From positions 558,001 through 622,000 of the forward strand of contig JADJPM010000001.1 in assembly GCA_016713245.1 (NCBI GenBank): a DNA stretch of 64,000 nucleotides, written 5' to 3'. The position numbers were made by a program, and so were the translations under genes. Positions 33,604-41,319 of the stretch are shown in pieces; the first letter of the stretch is position 1; each line of letters opens with the position of its first letter. This stretch comes from Verrucomicrobiaceae bacterium (lineage in GTDB: Bacteria; Verrucomicrobiota; Verrucomicrobiia; Verrucomicrobiales; Verrucomicrobiaceae). Under the pieces are notes generated by a model that was not told the DNA's origin, made no database searches, and saw only the letters and a program-made list of their open reading frames with translations.

Positions 33604-35049
33604 TCACGCCAGCAATTCCTTTACCACCGAGCATTCGTTCACGCCCGTGAGGCGGAAATCGAGGCCTGCATAGCGGTAGGTGAACTTTTCGTGGTCAAAG
33701 CCGAGCAACTTCAAAATCGTGGCGTGCAGATCGTGGACGTGGACGGGCTTTTCGACGGCCGCAAAGCCAAACTCATCCGTGGCACCGTGCGTGTAACCAC
33801 CGCGCACGCCACCTCCGGCCAGCCACATGCTGAAGCCGTAGTGATTGTGATCGCGCCCGCGTTGTTTACCTGCATTCGAGCCGGGCGTAGGCAGTTCCAC
33901 CGTGGGCGTGCGGCCGAATTCACCGCCCCACATCATCAGTGTCTCATCCCAGAGCCCCCGCATCTTCAAATCACTCATGAAGGCGGCCATGGCACCATCC
34001 GTCTGCTGCGCCAGCTTGGCATGTTCGAGGATCTCATCGTGATTGTCCCAGGGCTGTCCAGCTCCAGTCCAGAGCTGGATGAAGCGCACCCCACGCTCCA
34101 GCAGACGCCGCGCGATGAGGCACTGACGGCCGAAGGCGTGGTCGCCATACATTTTCCGCACCCACTCGGGCTCCTTCATGATGTCAAAGGCGTCCGTGGC
34201 CTCCATCTGCATGCGGTAAGCCAGTTCATAACTCTGCACGCGGGCCTCGAGCTGCTGATCACGCTCACGCTCGATGAGATGCTTCTGATTGAGCTCCTGG
34301 AGGAGATCGAGCTGGCGACGCTGCTGCTTCAAATCGAGCGAGCCATTTTGGATAAACTCCACCAGCTTCTCCACGCGCGTGTCCTCGGTGTTGATGTAGG
34401 CACCTTGATAAGCGCTCGGCAGGAAGGCGGCCTGCCAGTTCTTCGTGCGACGCGTGGGCATGCCGCCGGGGCACATCGAGATGTAGCCGGGCAGGTTCGC
34501 ATTCTCACTGCCGAGCCCGTAGGTGATCCACGAGCCCATCGTGGGGCGGTTCAGACGGCTCTCGCCGCTATTCATGAGACCGAGAGACGGCTCATGATTC
34601 GGCACGTCCGCGTGCATCGAGCGGATGACGCAGAGGTCATCGGCGAATTCTCCCAGTTTGGGGAAAAGCTCGCTCATTTCGAGGCCGCACTGGCCGCGTT
34701 TCGAGAAGGCAAAGGGCGATTTGTAGGCTGCCCCGGTTGGGCGCTCCGTTTTGAGCATGTTCGGCAACGCCTTGCCATCCATCTTCGTCAGCATCGGCTT
34801 CGGATCGAAGGTATCGACATGCGAGGGGCCGCCGTTCATGAAGAAGTGGACGACGCGTTTTGCCTTCGGCTCGAAATGCGGACGCTTCAGCGCCAGCGGA
34901 TTCAACGTGGCTGCGGCGGCCTCGCCGGGCGAAAACAGCGAGCCCATGGCCATGCTGCCAAAGCCCATGCCGACACGGCTGAGCATCTGACGACGCGTCA
35001 GAAACGCATGCTCCACATTCGGAGCATGATGAGAAACGGGGGAGTTCAT
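33604..35049 (-). CDS. DUF1501 family protein (Tat-exported)
   Basis: A 481-aa protein with a Tat-like start (FLTRRQMLSRVGMGFGSMAM). Family landmarks: RVVHFFMNGGPSHVDTFDPK, LCVIRSMHADVPNHEPSLG, CLIARRLLERGVRFIQLW, GGEFGRTPTVELPTPG and GRDHNHYGFSMWLAGGGVRG. An ATG at 35064 would add five residues; neither start has a clear ribosome-binding site. It has no DUF1549/DUF1553 gene next to it. It is probably the first gene of a transcript with the alpha/beta hydrolase and MBL genes. Confidence 0.88.
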   Translation of the reverse strand: MNSPVSHHAPNVEHAFLTRRQMLSRVGMGFGSMAMGSLFSPGEAAAATLNPLALKRPHFEPKAKRVVHFFMNGGPSHVDTFDPKPMLTKMDGKALPNMLKTERPTGAAYKSPFAFSKRGQCGLEMSELFPKLGEFADDLCVIRSMHADVPNHEPSLGLMNSGESRLNRPTMGSWITYGLGSENANLPGYISMCPGGMPTRRTKNWQAAFLPSAYQGAYINTEDTRVEKLVEFIQNGSLDLKQQRRQLDLLQELNQKHLIERERDQQLEARVQSYELAYRMQMEATDAFDIMKEPEWVRKMYGDHAFGRQCLIARRLLERGVRFIQLWTGAGQPWDNHDEILEHAKLAQQTDGAMAAFMSDLKMRGLWDETLMMWGGEFGRTPTVELPTPGSNAGKQRGRDHNHYGFSMWLAGGGVRGGYTHGATDEFGFAAVEKPVHVHDLHATILKLLGFDHEKFTYRYAGLDFRLTGVNECSVVKELLA

Positions 35050-35143
35050 TGGGGGTAAACCCATAACGCAAAAAAGCAGCGCCTGCTATCGCCAGATGCA
35101 GTGCCAAGCCCAGTAAGCGAACCGGGACATGATCAAAACGTCC

Positions 35144-36475
35144 TCACGCTATTCCGTGCACATGTTCTGCAGTGTTCCCGAATGAACGCATCACGACCGG
35201 CAAACTCGTGAGGGATGCCAAAAGGTCGAGATAGGCCGTTTCAGAGGCAATTGGGGCTTCGAGATAGTTTGGAGTGGCAGCGTGGAGCAGGCGCGTGAGG
35301 CGGCTTTGATGCTCTAGGTCGCCGACAGTGCCCACAGACAGGTTTTGGGTGCGTTCATAGCCAGCACACCATTTCAGCGTCACGCCGTGCTCGAAGGCAT
35401 CGAGGTGGCTGATGAGGAGTCCGGAGAGATTTGGGGCGCATTCGAGCGCGTAGCAGAGCAGCACAGCATCCGGGTGGCCGCGACGGAAGCGGCCCTGCCA
35501 GCCTTCGGCGTGGTTGTGCGGTTCGGGGAGCTTTGCGTCCAAAGCGGCATCGTGCGTGGGCAGCGGGCCTGCACCGTGACGAGTGAGGTAGCTGCGTAGC
35601 ACTCCAAAGTGCTCGATGGTTACGCTCATGCCGCATTTAGCCAGAACGGCCTCTAGCGCAGCAGGCGTGGTAGAGCTCCACGTCGTGTGCGGATGAAAAC
35701 CACGCCATTCATCGAGCAGAATGCCCTGAGCGCCTTCGAAGATGACCGCACCGGGCTGCTGGAGCTGCTGAGTGAGGGATTCGATGGGCGTTGGCGGACA
35801 CTGGCGTGCGAGTGCACGCGCGGTGCGCAGCCAGCGGAGTGCCAGAGACTCGTCTTGAAGCACCTGAAGCTCTTCTCCGCTGCCGGTGTGCATTTCGGCG
35901 AGCAGTGTTTCGCGCTGAGCGTGCACTTTTTCCATAACGACGGCCTCGGACAGTTGGAGATCGGCGTAGCGAAGGGTTTGCTCGGGATGCGCGAGTGATT
36001 GGCGCACGGTTTCACCCACACCGACACCGCAGGTGCCGTGCGCAGCATCGCCGCGCAGGACTTCGCGCAAGCGGCCTGCGGCCTGATGATAGGGCGTGGT
36101 GATGCGGCAGCGTGCGTCAATCGATAGGCGCGAGAGAGCATCAGGCGCGCCCACGCGTGAGAGCGCCTCCGCCTCGACCAGCAGCGCGGTGGGATGCAGC
36201 ACAAATGGATCGAGCAGCACGGTGCGAGTGCCGGGAACGAACGTGCCCGCGCCGAACTGCGAGAAGGTGTGATGCTGCGATGCGGTCACCACATTGTGCC
36301 CGGCCTGTGCCCCGCCGCTGAAGCGTGCGACGGTGTGCGCCTGCCAGCGACGCGCGAGGGCATCGACGAAGAGCCCTTTGCCACTGTCGCCAAAGCCCAG
36401 GTCGATGACAGAGGCGTATCGGGTCGAGCTCACGGACAAAAAGGGCGTGCTCAGCCGAAGAGGCGCTTCCACCAC
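35144..36475 (-). CDS. Divergent adenylosuccinate-synthetase-like protein (PurA paralogue)
   Basis: A 443-aa protein, near the 430 aa of PurA, which joins IMP and aspartate using GTP. The P-loop-like GFGDSGKG (27-34, canonical WGDEGKG) keeps the catalytic Asp, and GGAQAGHNVV keeps the His (60). FEGAQGILLDEW and YLTRHGAGPLPT match PurA. Differences: HGTCGVGVGE replaces TTGRGIGP, and the guanine-specificity motif (T/N)KxD reads SHLD (356-359). It overlaps the vWA gene by 25 nt using a GTG start preceded by AGGAG; a GTG at 36433 is an alternative. Together with the vWA and pseudokinase genes it looks like part of a signalling or modification cassette rather than purine synthesis. Confidence 0.75.
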   Translation of the reverse strand: MVEAPLRLSTPFLSVSSTRYASVIDLGFGDSGKGLFVDALARRWQAHTVARFSGGAQAGHNVVTASQHHTFSQFGAGTFVPGTRTVLLDPFVLHPTALLVEAEALSRVGAPDALSRLSIDARCRITTPYHQAAGRLREVLRGDAAHGTCGVGVGETVRQSLAHPEQTLRYADLQLSEAVVMEKVHAQRETLLAEMHTGSGEELQVLQDESLALRWLRTARALARQCPPTPIESLTQQLQQPGAVIFEGAQGILLDEWRGFHPHTTWSSTTPAALEAVLAKCGMSVTIEHFGVLRSYLTRHGAGPLPTHDAALDAKLPEPHNHAEGWQGRFRRGHPDAVLLCYALECAPNLSGLLISHLDAFEHGVTLKWCAGYERTQNLSVGTVGDLEHQSRLTRLLHAATPNYLEAPIASETAYLDLLASLTSLPVVMRSFGNTAEHVHGIA

Positions 36476-37416
36476 GACTCCTGCGCGGCGGGATGGGGTG
36501 AAAAGGTGGCCGCGGCCTGCGGATTGAGCAGCGCAGCGTAGTGCTGCACCGCACGAATGGTGGAGCCGATGTGGGCGCGGTCGATGCCGTTCGTGTTCAG
36601 AACTTTCGCCAACTCGTCGAGGTCGGCGATGCGCTTCTCCGTGAGTCCGACGATAGCCGCGGCGACTGAGCAGGTGTCCTTCGGCGACTCCATGCAGATG
36701 GCGTGGTCGCCGAGCAGCTTGCGCCAGCGGTCGCCGACTTTCTTTGCACGGTGTTCATCGGGAATGAGGAAGAAGAGGTGATACATCTCAGCTGCTGCAG
36801 CGATGACTTCCTCGATGGGGATGTCTTCGTCGAGCTTTTCACCGATGAGCGCCTCCACCTGATGACGCGACACGGTTGGATAGGGAAACTCATCGCCCGT
36901 CATGAAGAAGTAGCCTTTCTTCTTCCGCTTCGCCCAGTTGTCCGTGTCGGTGTGTTGCGCGGCGATGTAAAAGGCCAGCTCGTAGCTTTCGTGCCCGCTG
37001 CCACCGCCGCCGCCTTCGAGGTAGCTCCAGGTGAGCCATTGATCCATCAGCTCCGCCGTGGCCTCAAACTGGCCGACTTGCAGCGATGCCTGATCGGAGG
37101 TGGCATCACCCACCGCCATGAACATCACCTGCGGATGCGCCACATGGCAGTCGGTGAGCAGTTTCATCAGATTGGGCAGCTCTTCTTTGGCGAGGAGGTG
37201 CGGGATGTTGCCCATCGAGCCGGTGACATCGAGGGCGAACATGATGCCGAGCGTCTCAGGATGATCGGCGCTGTCGCGACACTCACGCACTTTGAGCCCC
37301 TTCGGATTCATGAGCGCGTGACACTGCACCTGCTTGAAGACCTCGCTGCGCGATTGATTGGCACGACCCGCGACGAGCGCGGCGTGGGCGGAGTAAGAGT
37401 AATTGCCGTATCCCAT
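36451..37416 (-). CDS. von Willebrand factor A (vWA) domain protein
   Basis: A 321-aa cytosolic protein with a complete-looking MIDAS start: IMFALDVTGSMGNIPHLL (D63, T65, S67). Further core strands are VMFMAVGDATSD and KKGYFFMTGDEFPYP; a Gly-rich loop (YLEGGGGGSGHESYELAFYI) precedes the last strands. No signal peptide or membrane segment. vWA domains bind partner proteins through a metal ion and often scaffold complexes with kinases or ATPases. The upstream pseudokinase ends 36 nt before it and its 3' end overlaps the PurA-like gene, so the three are almost certainly co-expressed. Confidence 0.8.
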   Translation of the reverse strand: MGYGNYSYSAHAALVAGRANQSRSEVFKQVQCHALMNPKGLKVRECRDSADHPETLGIMFALDVTGSMGNIPHLLAKEELPNLMKLLTDCHVAHPQVMFMAVGDATSDQASLQVGQFEATAELMDQWLTWSYLEGGGGGSGHESYELAFYIAAQHTDTDNWAKRKKKGYFFMTGDEFPYPTVSRHQVEALIGEKLDEDIPIEEVIAAAAEMYHLFFLIPDEHRAKKVGDRWRKLLGDHAICMESPKDTCSVAAAIVGLTEKRIADLDELAKVLNTNGIDRAHIGSTIRAVQHYAALLNPQAAATFSPHPAAQESWWKRLFG

Positions 37417-37452
37417 GAGTGTGGTGGTGAGGTTGGAGGTGAAAAAATGGAC

Positions 37453-38397
37453 TCAAAGCACGAGCGGAACGAACACTGGCGGCCCGAAGGCCTCGCGCGC
37501 GACGGAAACCAACTGCGAATCGATGCCAGACGCGCCTTGAGCGATGCAAAAAGCCTCGTCCTTCGCGGCGAGGGTGATGAGCGAGGCCAAAACGGTCGGC
37601 ACCTGCGCTGGAAACACGTCGGCGTTGCTCATGCCACTCAGCAGCACCTGCGCGACGCGTGCGGAACGCATCAAGTCGGCAGCTTTGGCCTGCGGCGTGG
37701 CATTTTTCCGTGCCTCGGCCCAACCGATGAGTCGCACGCCATGATCCTGCGGATGCACGAGCGCATGGTCGGGCGAAATGCCGCCGTGCGCCCAACCCTG
37801 CGCATGAATGAAGTGCAGCACATCCAGCATGCGTCGCCAGATCCACACGGCGTGACGCGGATCGATGCCCTGAGGAAAACGTGAGCTCAGCGCCGCGAGA
37901 CTGCCCCAGAAGCCATTCGGATGCCTCAGGATGAGCGCGAGCCGGCCCGATCCATCTTCCAGCATCGAGCAGGCGATCACCTCCGGCAGACGCTGCGCGG
38001 CATAGACGCCTGCGGAGCCATCCACCTCATGCAGCGCCCGCAGATTCTGCGCCTCGCGTTTCAGTGAATCCGCGTCCGCAGGATGGATGGAGAGCTTCAT
38101 CGTCGCCAACAGCGGCAAGGGGCCGAGTCGTCGCGCCAGATGCACTTCCGAGGCGGAACCTCGGCCGAGGGTTTGCAGCAGTACAAAGCGTTCGCCGCCG
38201 CAAAGCACCTCGCTGCCCGCTGCGACACCGGCGCTGAGTTGCGCACGATTCAGCGCCTGGCGAAACGCATCCCGCTTCACCACTTCCTCGGTGCGTGTGA
38301 TCAGCGAACCGCAAGCCGGGCATTTCACCGAACGCCAGATGGCCACGCGCGGCAGTGGCGCGGAGCATTGCGGGCAACTCAGCGCCACCCAGGCCAT
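37453..38397 (-). CDS. Zinc-ribbon pseudokinase
   Basis: A 314-aa protein with an N-terminal zinc ribbon (C8/C11 in SCPQC, C26/C29 in KCPACG) and a protein-kinase-like domain. The glycine loop LGRGSASEVHLARR (from 77) and the lysine in ATMKLSI (K101) are kept. The catalytic HRD region reads HGGISPDH (204-211) and the DFG position reads LIGW (223-226), so catalysis is probably lost or changed. The C-terminal third is short and not kinase-like. It opens a three-gene unit with the vWA and PurA-like genes. Confidence 0.75.
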   Translation of the reverse strand: MAWVALSCPQCSAPLPRVAIWRSVKCPACGSLITRTEEVVKRDAFRQALNRAQLSAGVAAGSEVLCGGERFVLLQTLGRGSASEVHLARRLGPLPLLATMKLSIHPADADSLKREAQNLRALHEVDGSAGVYAAQRLPEVIACSMLEDGSGRLALILRHPNGFWGSLAALSSRFPQGIDPRHAVWIWRRMLDVLHFIHAQGWAHGGISPDHALVHPQDHGVRLIGWAEARKNATPQAKAADLMRSARVAQVLLSGMSNADVFPAQVPTVLASLITLAAKDEAFCIAQGASGIDSQLVSVAREAFGPPVFVPLVL

Positions 38398-38533
38398 CAG
38401 AGCTTTCCTCCTCGTTCAGGCAATGTGGGCGCGTCGGTCTTCATGCGGCGATTTTCAGTGCGTGAAGGATGAAGACTCCCGCCAACACCGCAAGCGGCGA
38501 TTCACTCCCACGTCGCCCAAACGTCCATGCAGA

Positions 38534-39262
38534 TCAGCTCAGCACCTCGATCAAGTAGCGCAGTTCCTCGTCGATGTCCTCGGTGGCGGGCACGGTCTGG
38601 GCGATTTCGGCTTCCACGGCGGCACGAAAGGTTTTGCGCAGGCGATGAATCATGACTTTCACCGCGCCGGTGGTGACGCCGAGCTGGGTGGCGGCGTCGG
38701 CTTGGGAGAGCTGGTCCGTATCGCCGGCGAGCCAGGGCTTGAGTGCCTCGAAATGGGCGGATTTGCCTGCTTTTTCAAAATCGGCCTGCACGGCCTTCAA
38801 ACTGCGATCCATGACCGCCAAGGCCCATTCGCGGTCAAAGTGTTTGTCGCTCATCGCCGCGCTGGTGTCGGCGATTCGCAGTCCGGGAGCGGTGTCGTGT
38901 GTGGCGGCGTCGAGCGACTCCACCACGGCACCGCCGCCGCGCTTTTCCCGGCCTTCATTGCGCCGACGCTCGGCGAGGAAGTGCTTCAGCGCACCGAGCA
39001 GGTAGGAGCGAAAGCGCCCCTTCGTCGGATCGGCACCATCGAAACCACCGCGTGCGAGCAGACGGGCAAAAAACTCCTGTGCGAGCTCGCGGCTGTCATC
39101 GTCGGTGCGGCCTTCGCTGCGCAGAAAGCGAAACACCGGAGCCCAATACACCTCGCACAGCTCGCCGAGCGCCGTGCGTGCCTCCGGCGCATCGCCACGC
39201 GATCGCAGCACGAGCGTCCAGCGCGTGCTGTGAAAGGTGGAATCGGCGGGAGTGGGGTTCAT
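38534..39262 (-). CDS. ECF-like sigma factor (sigma-70 family)
   Basis: A 242-aa protein. Region 2 is at FHSTRWTLVLRSRGDAPEAR, LCEVYWAPVFRFLRSEG and RELAQEFFARLLARGGFDGA. Region 4 is near the C-terminus (LSQADAATQLGVTTGAVKVM, IHRLRKTFRAAVEAEI). This arrangement fits the ECF-like sigma factors of Planctomycetota/Verrucomicrobiota. I use the ATG at 39262; a longer frame upstream overlaps the kinase. The adjacent Ser/Thr kinase gene ends 7 nt before it, and such pairs are often functionally linked. Confidence 0.8.
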   Translation of the reverse strand: MNPTPADSTFHSTRWTLVLRSRGDAPEARTALGELCEVYWAPVFRFLRSEGRTDDDSRELAQEFFARLLARGGFDGADPTKGRFRSYLLGALKHFLAERRRNEGREKRGGGAVVESLDAATHDTAPGLRIADTSAAMSDKHFDREWALAVMDRSLKAVQADFEKAGKSAHFEALKPWLAGDTDQLSQADAATQLGVTTGAVKVMIHRLRKTFRAAVEAEIAQTVPATEDIDEELRYLIEVLS

Positions 39263-39269
39263 GTCGGGC

Positions 39270-41237
39270 TCAAGGTAGGTTCGTTGCCATGACCTCTTCA
39301 ACGTAGAGCGTCTCCACCTTTCTGCCGAACCAATCATGGCGCGTGGCGAGCTCGTATCGCTGCTTTTCACCTTCCGAGAACTGCCACGCACCTTTTCCTG
39401 AGGTGTTGAAGGTCCAGACGTCGTCGAGAAAGACGGCGCGCGAGTAGGTTTTTCCGTCCGTCGCCTGATAGCTCGCCTCGATGTGCTGACGGGGGCTTTC
39501 CTTCCATCGGTCTGTCGTGACGATTTCCAGGGTGGTGCGGAGATTCTGGCCATCCGGCGCGTGAATGACGCCGTCCAGTTCGAGCGGCGTCACCTTGCCT
39601 TCAGCATCCACGCGAATGAGCCGGAACAGCAGCTTTTTCCCGGCGGCGATCGTCACCTCGGCGGTCATCTTGGTGCCGCGCGGTTCCAGATAGGCCTCCA
39701 TGGAGGCGTTCTTTTGCCGGATATAAGCGCCCAGGCAGAGCAAAGCAACGAGCGTCGTGACGCCGAATCTCCAGATGTGGCCGTGCAGTGCTTTCACGGC
39801 GGGTGCTTGCTCCATCCAGCCCCAAACCTGACGCGCCATCACCACGCCAAGTCCGCCGCCCGCGAGGAGCAGCATGCCCATCAGCAGTCTCCAGACCGTG
39901 CTCGTGCTGCTATCGTGAGACAGGGTGGAGATGCCGACACCGGTCATGAACATGGTGAGCAAGCAAGGCCACGCCAACGCGGCAAACATCGCCCTCTTCA
40001 AACCTGCCAAGCGCCCTCCGGAGTTGCGAATCTCGCGAAGCGCCCGCATCGCGAGCATCGTTCCCGGTCCAGCGGTGGCGACGATCAGAATCACGAAAAA
40101 CCAGGGAAAGAAAAAAGCATTTCGGTCCAGCATTCCGACGTGCCTGCTCATATCGAAGAACATCACGATCACCGGCAGAAAGGCAATGCCCACCGCCAGG
40201 CTGAGCGTGGTGCAAATGAGCGACGCATTGGCAAAGCGAGCTGTCTTTCCCGCTGAAACGACGTCGGTTTGTGCGCGCACGGCTTCTGGCGGACGCGTTC
40301 CCGCTTCTGAAGCCGCCTGCATCTGAGTTTTCACCTCACCCACGGTCTGAAAACGCAGTTCGCGCTCCCTTTCGAGAGTGCGCATGACGATTTCATCAAT
40401 GCGTGCATCGACGGCGGATTTCTTGGAAGGCGGCGCGAAGCGGCCGAGCGGCAGCTCGCCGGTCAGCAGCTCATAAAGCACGACGCCGAGCGAATAGATG
40501 TCCGCACGCTGATCCACGTCTCCCGGCGACTCCAACTGCTCCGGTGCCATGTAGTGCGGGCTGCCGAGCACAAAGCCACGCTGCGTGAGCGTGACCTGCT
40601 CGCGATCATTTTCACCCTCGAGCTTCGCGATGCCGAAGTCCGCAATTTTGACCTGCCCGCGCGAATCGATGAGGATGTTCTCTGGCTTGATGTCGCGATG
40701 CAGGATGCCCTGCTCATGCGCGAACTTCAGCGCCGCGCAGATGTCCTGCACCAGCGCCAGCGCCTCCGGCGGCGTGAAGCGGCCCGCTTTCATCGCCTGA
40801 CGCAGATTCGCACCATCGACGAACTCCATCATCAGATACGCAAACGGCCCCGCGACGCCGGAATCGAACACCGTGACGATGTTGGGGTGGTTCAGCCGAG
40901 CCAGCAGTCGCGCCTCGCGATCAAATCGCTCCGCAAAGGCCGGATCACCGGCAAGATCGCTCGAAAGCACCTTCAGCGCCACGAGGCGGTCCAGCTTCGG
41001 CTGACGCACCTTGTAAACCGCGCCCATGCCACCCGCGCCGATCAGCTCCAGCACCTCCAGGTCGGGAAAATGCACTGCGAGATCCGCCACAGTCGGCGGT
41101 GCCGCAGCTTTCGACGGCCGCGCGACGGATTGGATCTCAGTGGCCGCGCCGAGCAGCACGCACTTCGGGCAGAGACCTTGAGGCGCGCCGTCAGGGATGG
41201 TCGCGCCGCACTTGGGACAGATGGATGGAGTTGTCAT
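39270..41237 (-). CDS. Membrane Ser/Thr protein kinase with zinc ribbon
   Basis: A 655-aa protein with an N-terminal zinc ribbon (CPKC at 7-10 and 23-26). A complete Hanks-type kinase follows: IGAGGMGAVYKV (66-77), K89, ILHRDIKPENIL (180-182 HRD), DFGIAK (200-205) and HYMAPEQ. After the kinase come several hydrophobic segments (about residues 340-510) and an extracytoplasmic C-terminal domain. It can therefore act as a transmembrane sensor kinase. The ECF-like sigma factor gene follows 7 nt downstream and is a likely functional partner; the substrate is otherwise unknown. Confidence 0.88.
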   Translation of the reverse strand: MTTPSICPKCGATIPDGAPQGLCPKCVLLGAATEIQSVARPSKAAAPPTVADLAVHFPDLEVLELIGAGGMGAVYKVRQPKLDRLVALKVLSSDLAGDPAFAERFDREARLLARLNHPNIVTVFDSGVAGPFAYLMMEFVDGANLRQAMKAGRFTPPEALALVQDICAALKFAHEQGILHRDIKPENILIDSRGQVKIADFGIAKLEGENDREQVTLTQRGFVLGSPHYMAPEQLESPGDVDQRADIYSLGVVLYELLTGELPLGRFAPPSKKSAVDARIDEIVMRTLERERELRFQTVGEVKTQMQAASEAGTRPPEAVRAQTDVVSAGKTARFANASLICTTLSLAVGIAFLPVIVMFFDMSRHVGMLDRNAFFFPWFFVILIVATAGPGTMLAMRALREIRNSGGRLAGLKRAMFAALAWPCLLTMFMTGVGISTLSHDSSTSTVWRLLMGMLLLAGGGLGVVMARQVWGWMEQAPAVKALHGHIWRFGVTTLVALLCLGAYIRQKNASMEAYLEPRGTKMTAEVTIAAGKKLLFRLIRVDAEGKVTPLELDGVIHAPDGQNLRTTLEIVTTDRWKESPRQHIEASYQATDGKTYSRAVFLDDVWTFNTSGKGAWQFSEGEKQRYELATRHDWFGRKVETLYVEEVMATNLP

Positions 41238-41319
41238 GGCGGCGGCTTCCTGAGCCGTGAGGAAGCGCCGGTTACAACTTTCACGTTTTCGACTTCAAAT
41301 CCAGCCTCCAAAGGCCCGC

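Noticed and set aside
33691..35058. Plus-strand open frame of 455 codons
   Set aside because: Antisense shadow of the DUF1501 gene.
35144..36475. PurZ-type (2-aminoadenine) enzyme
   Set aside because: The catalytic Asp of PurA is kept in GFGDSGKG, whereas the PurZ type is recalled to have it replaced; no phage genes are near.
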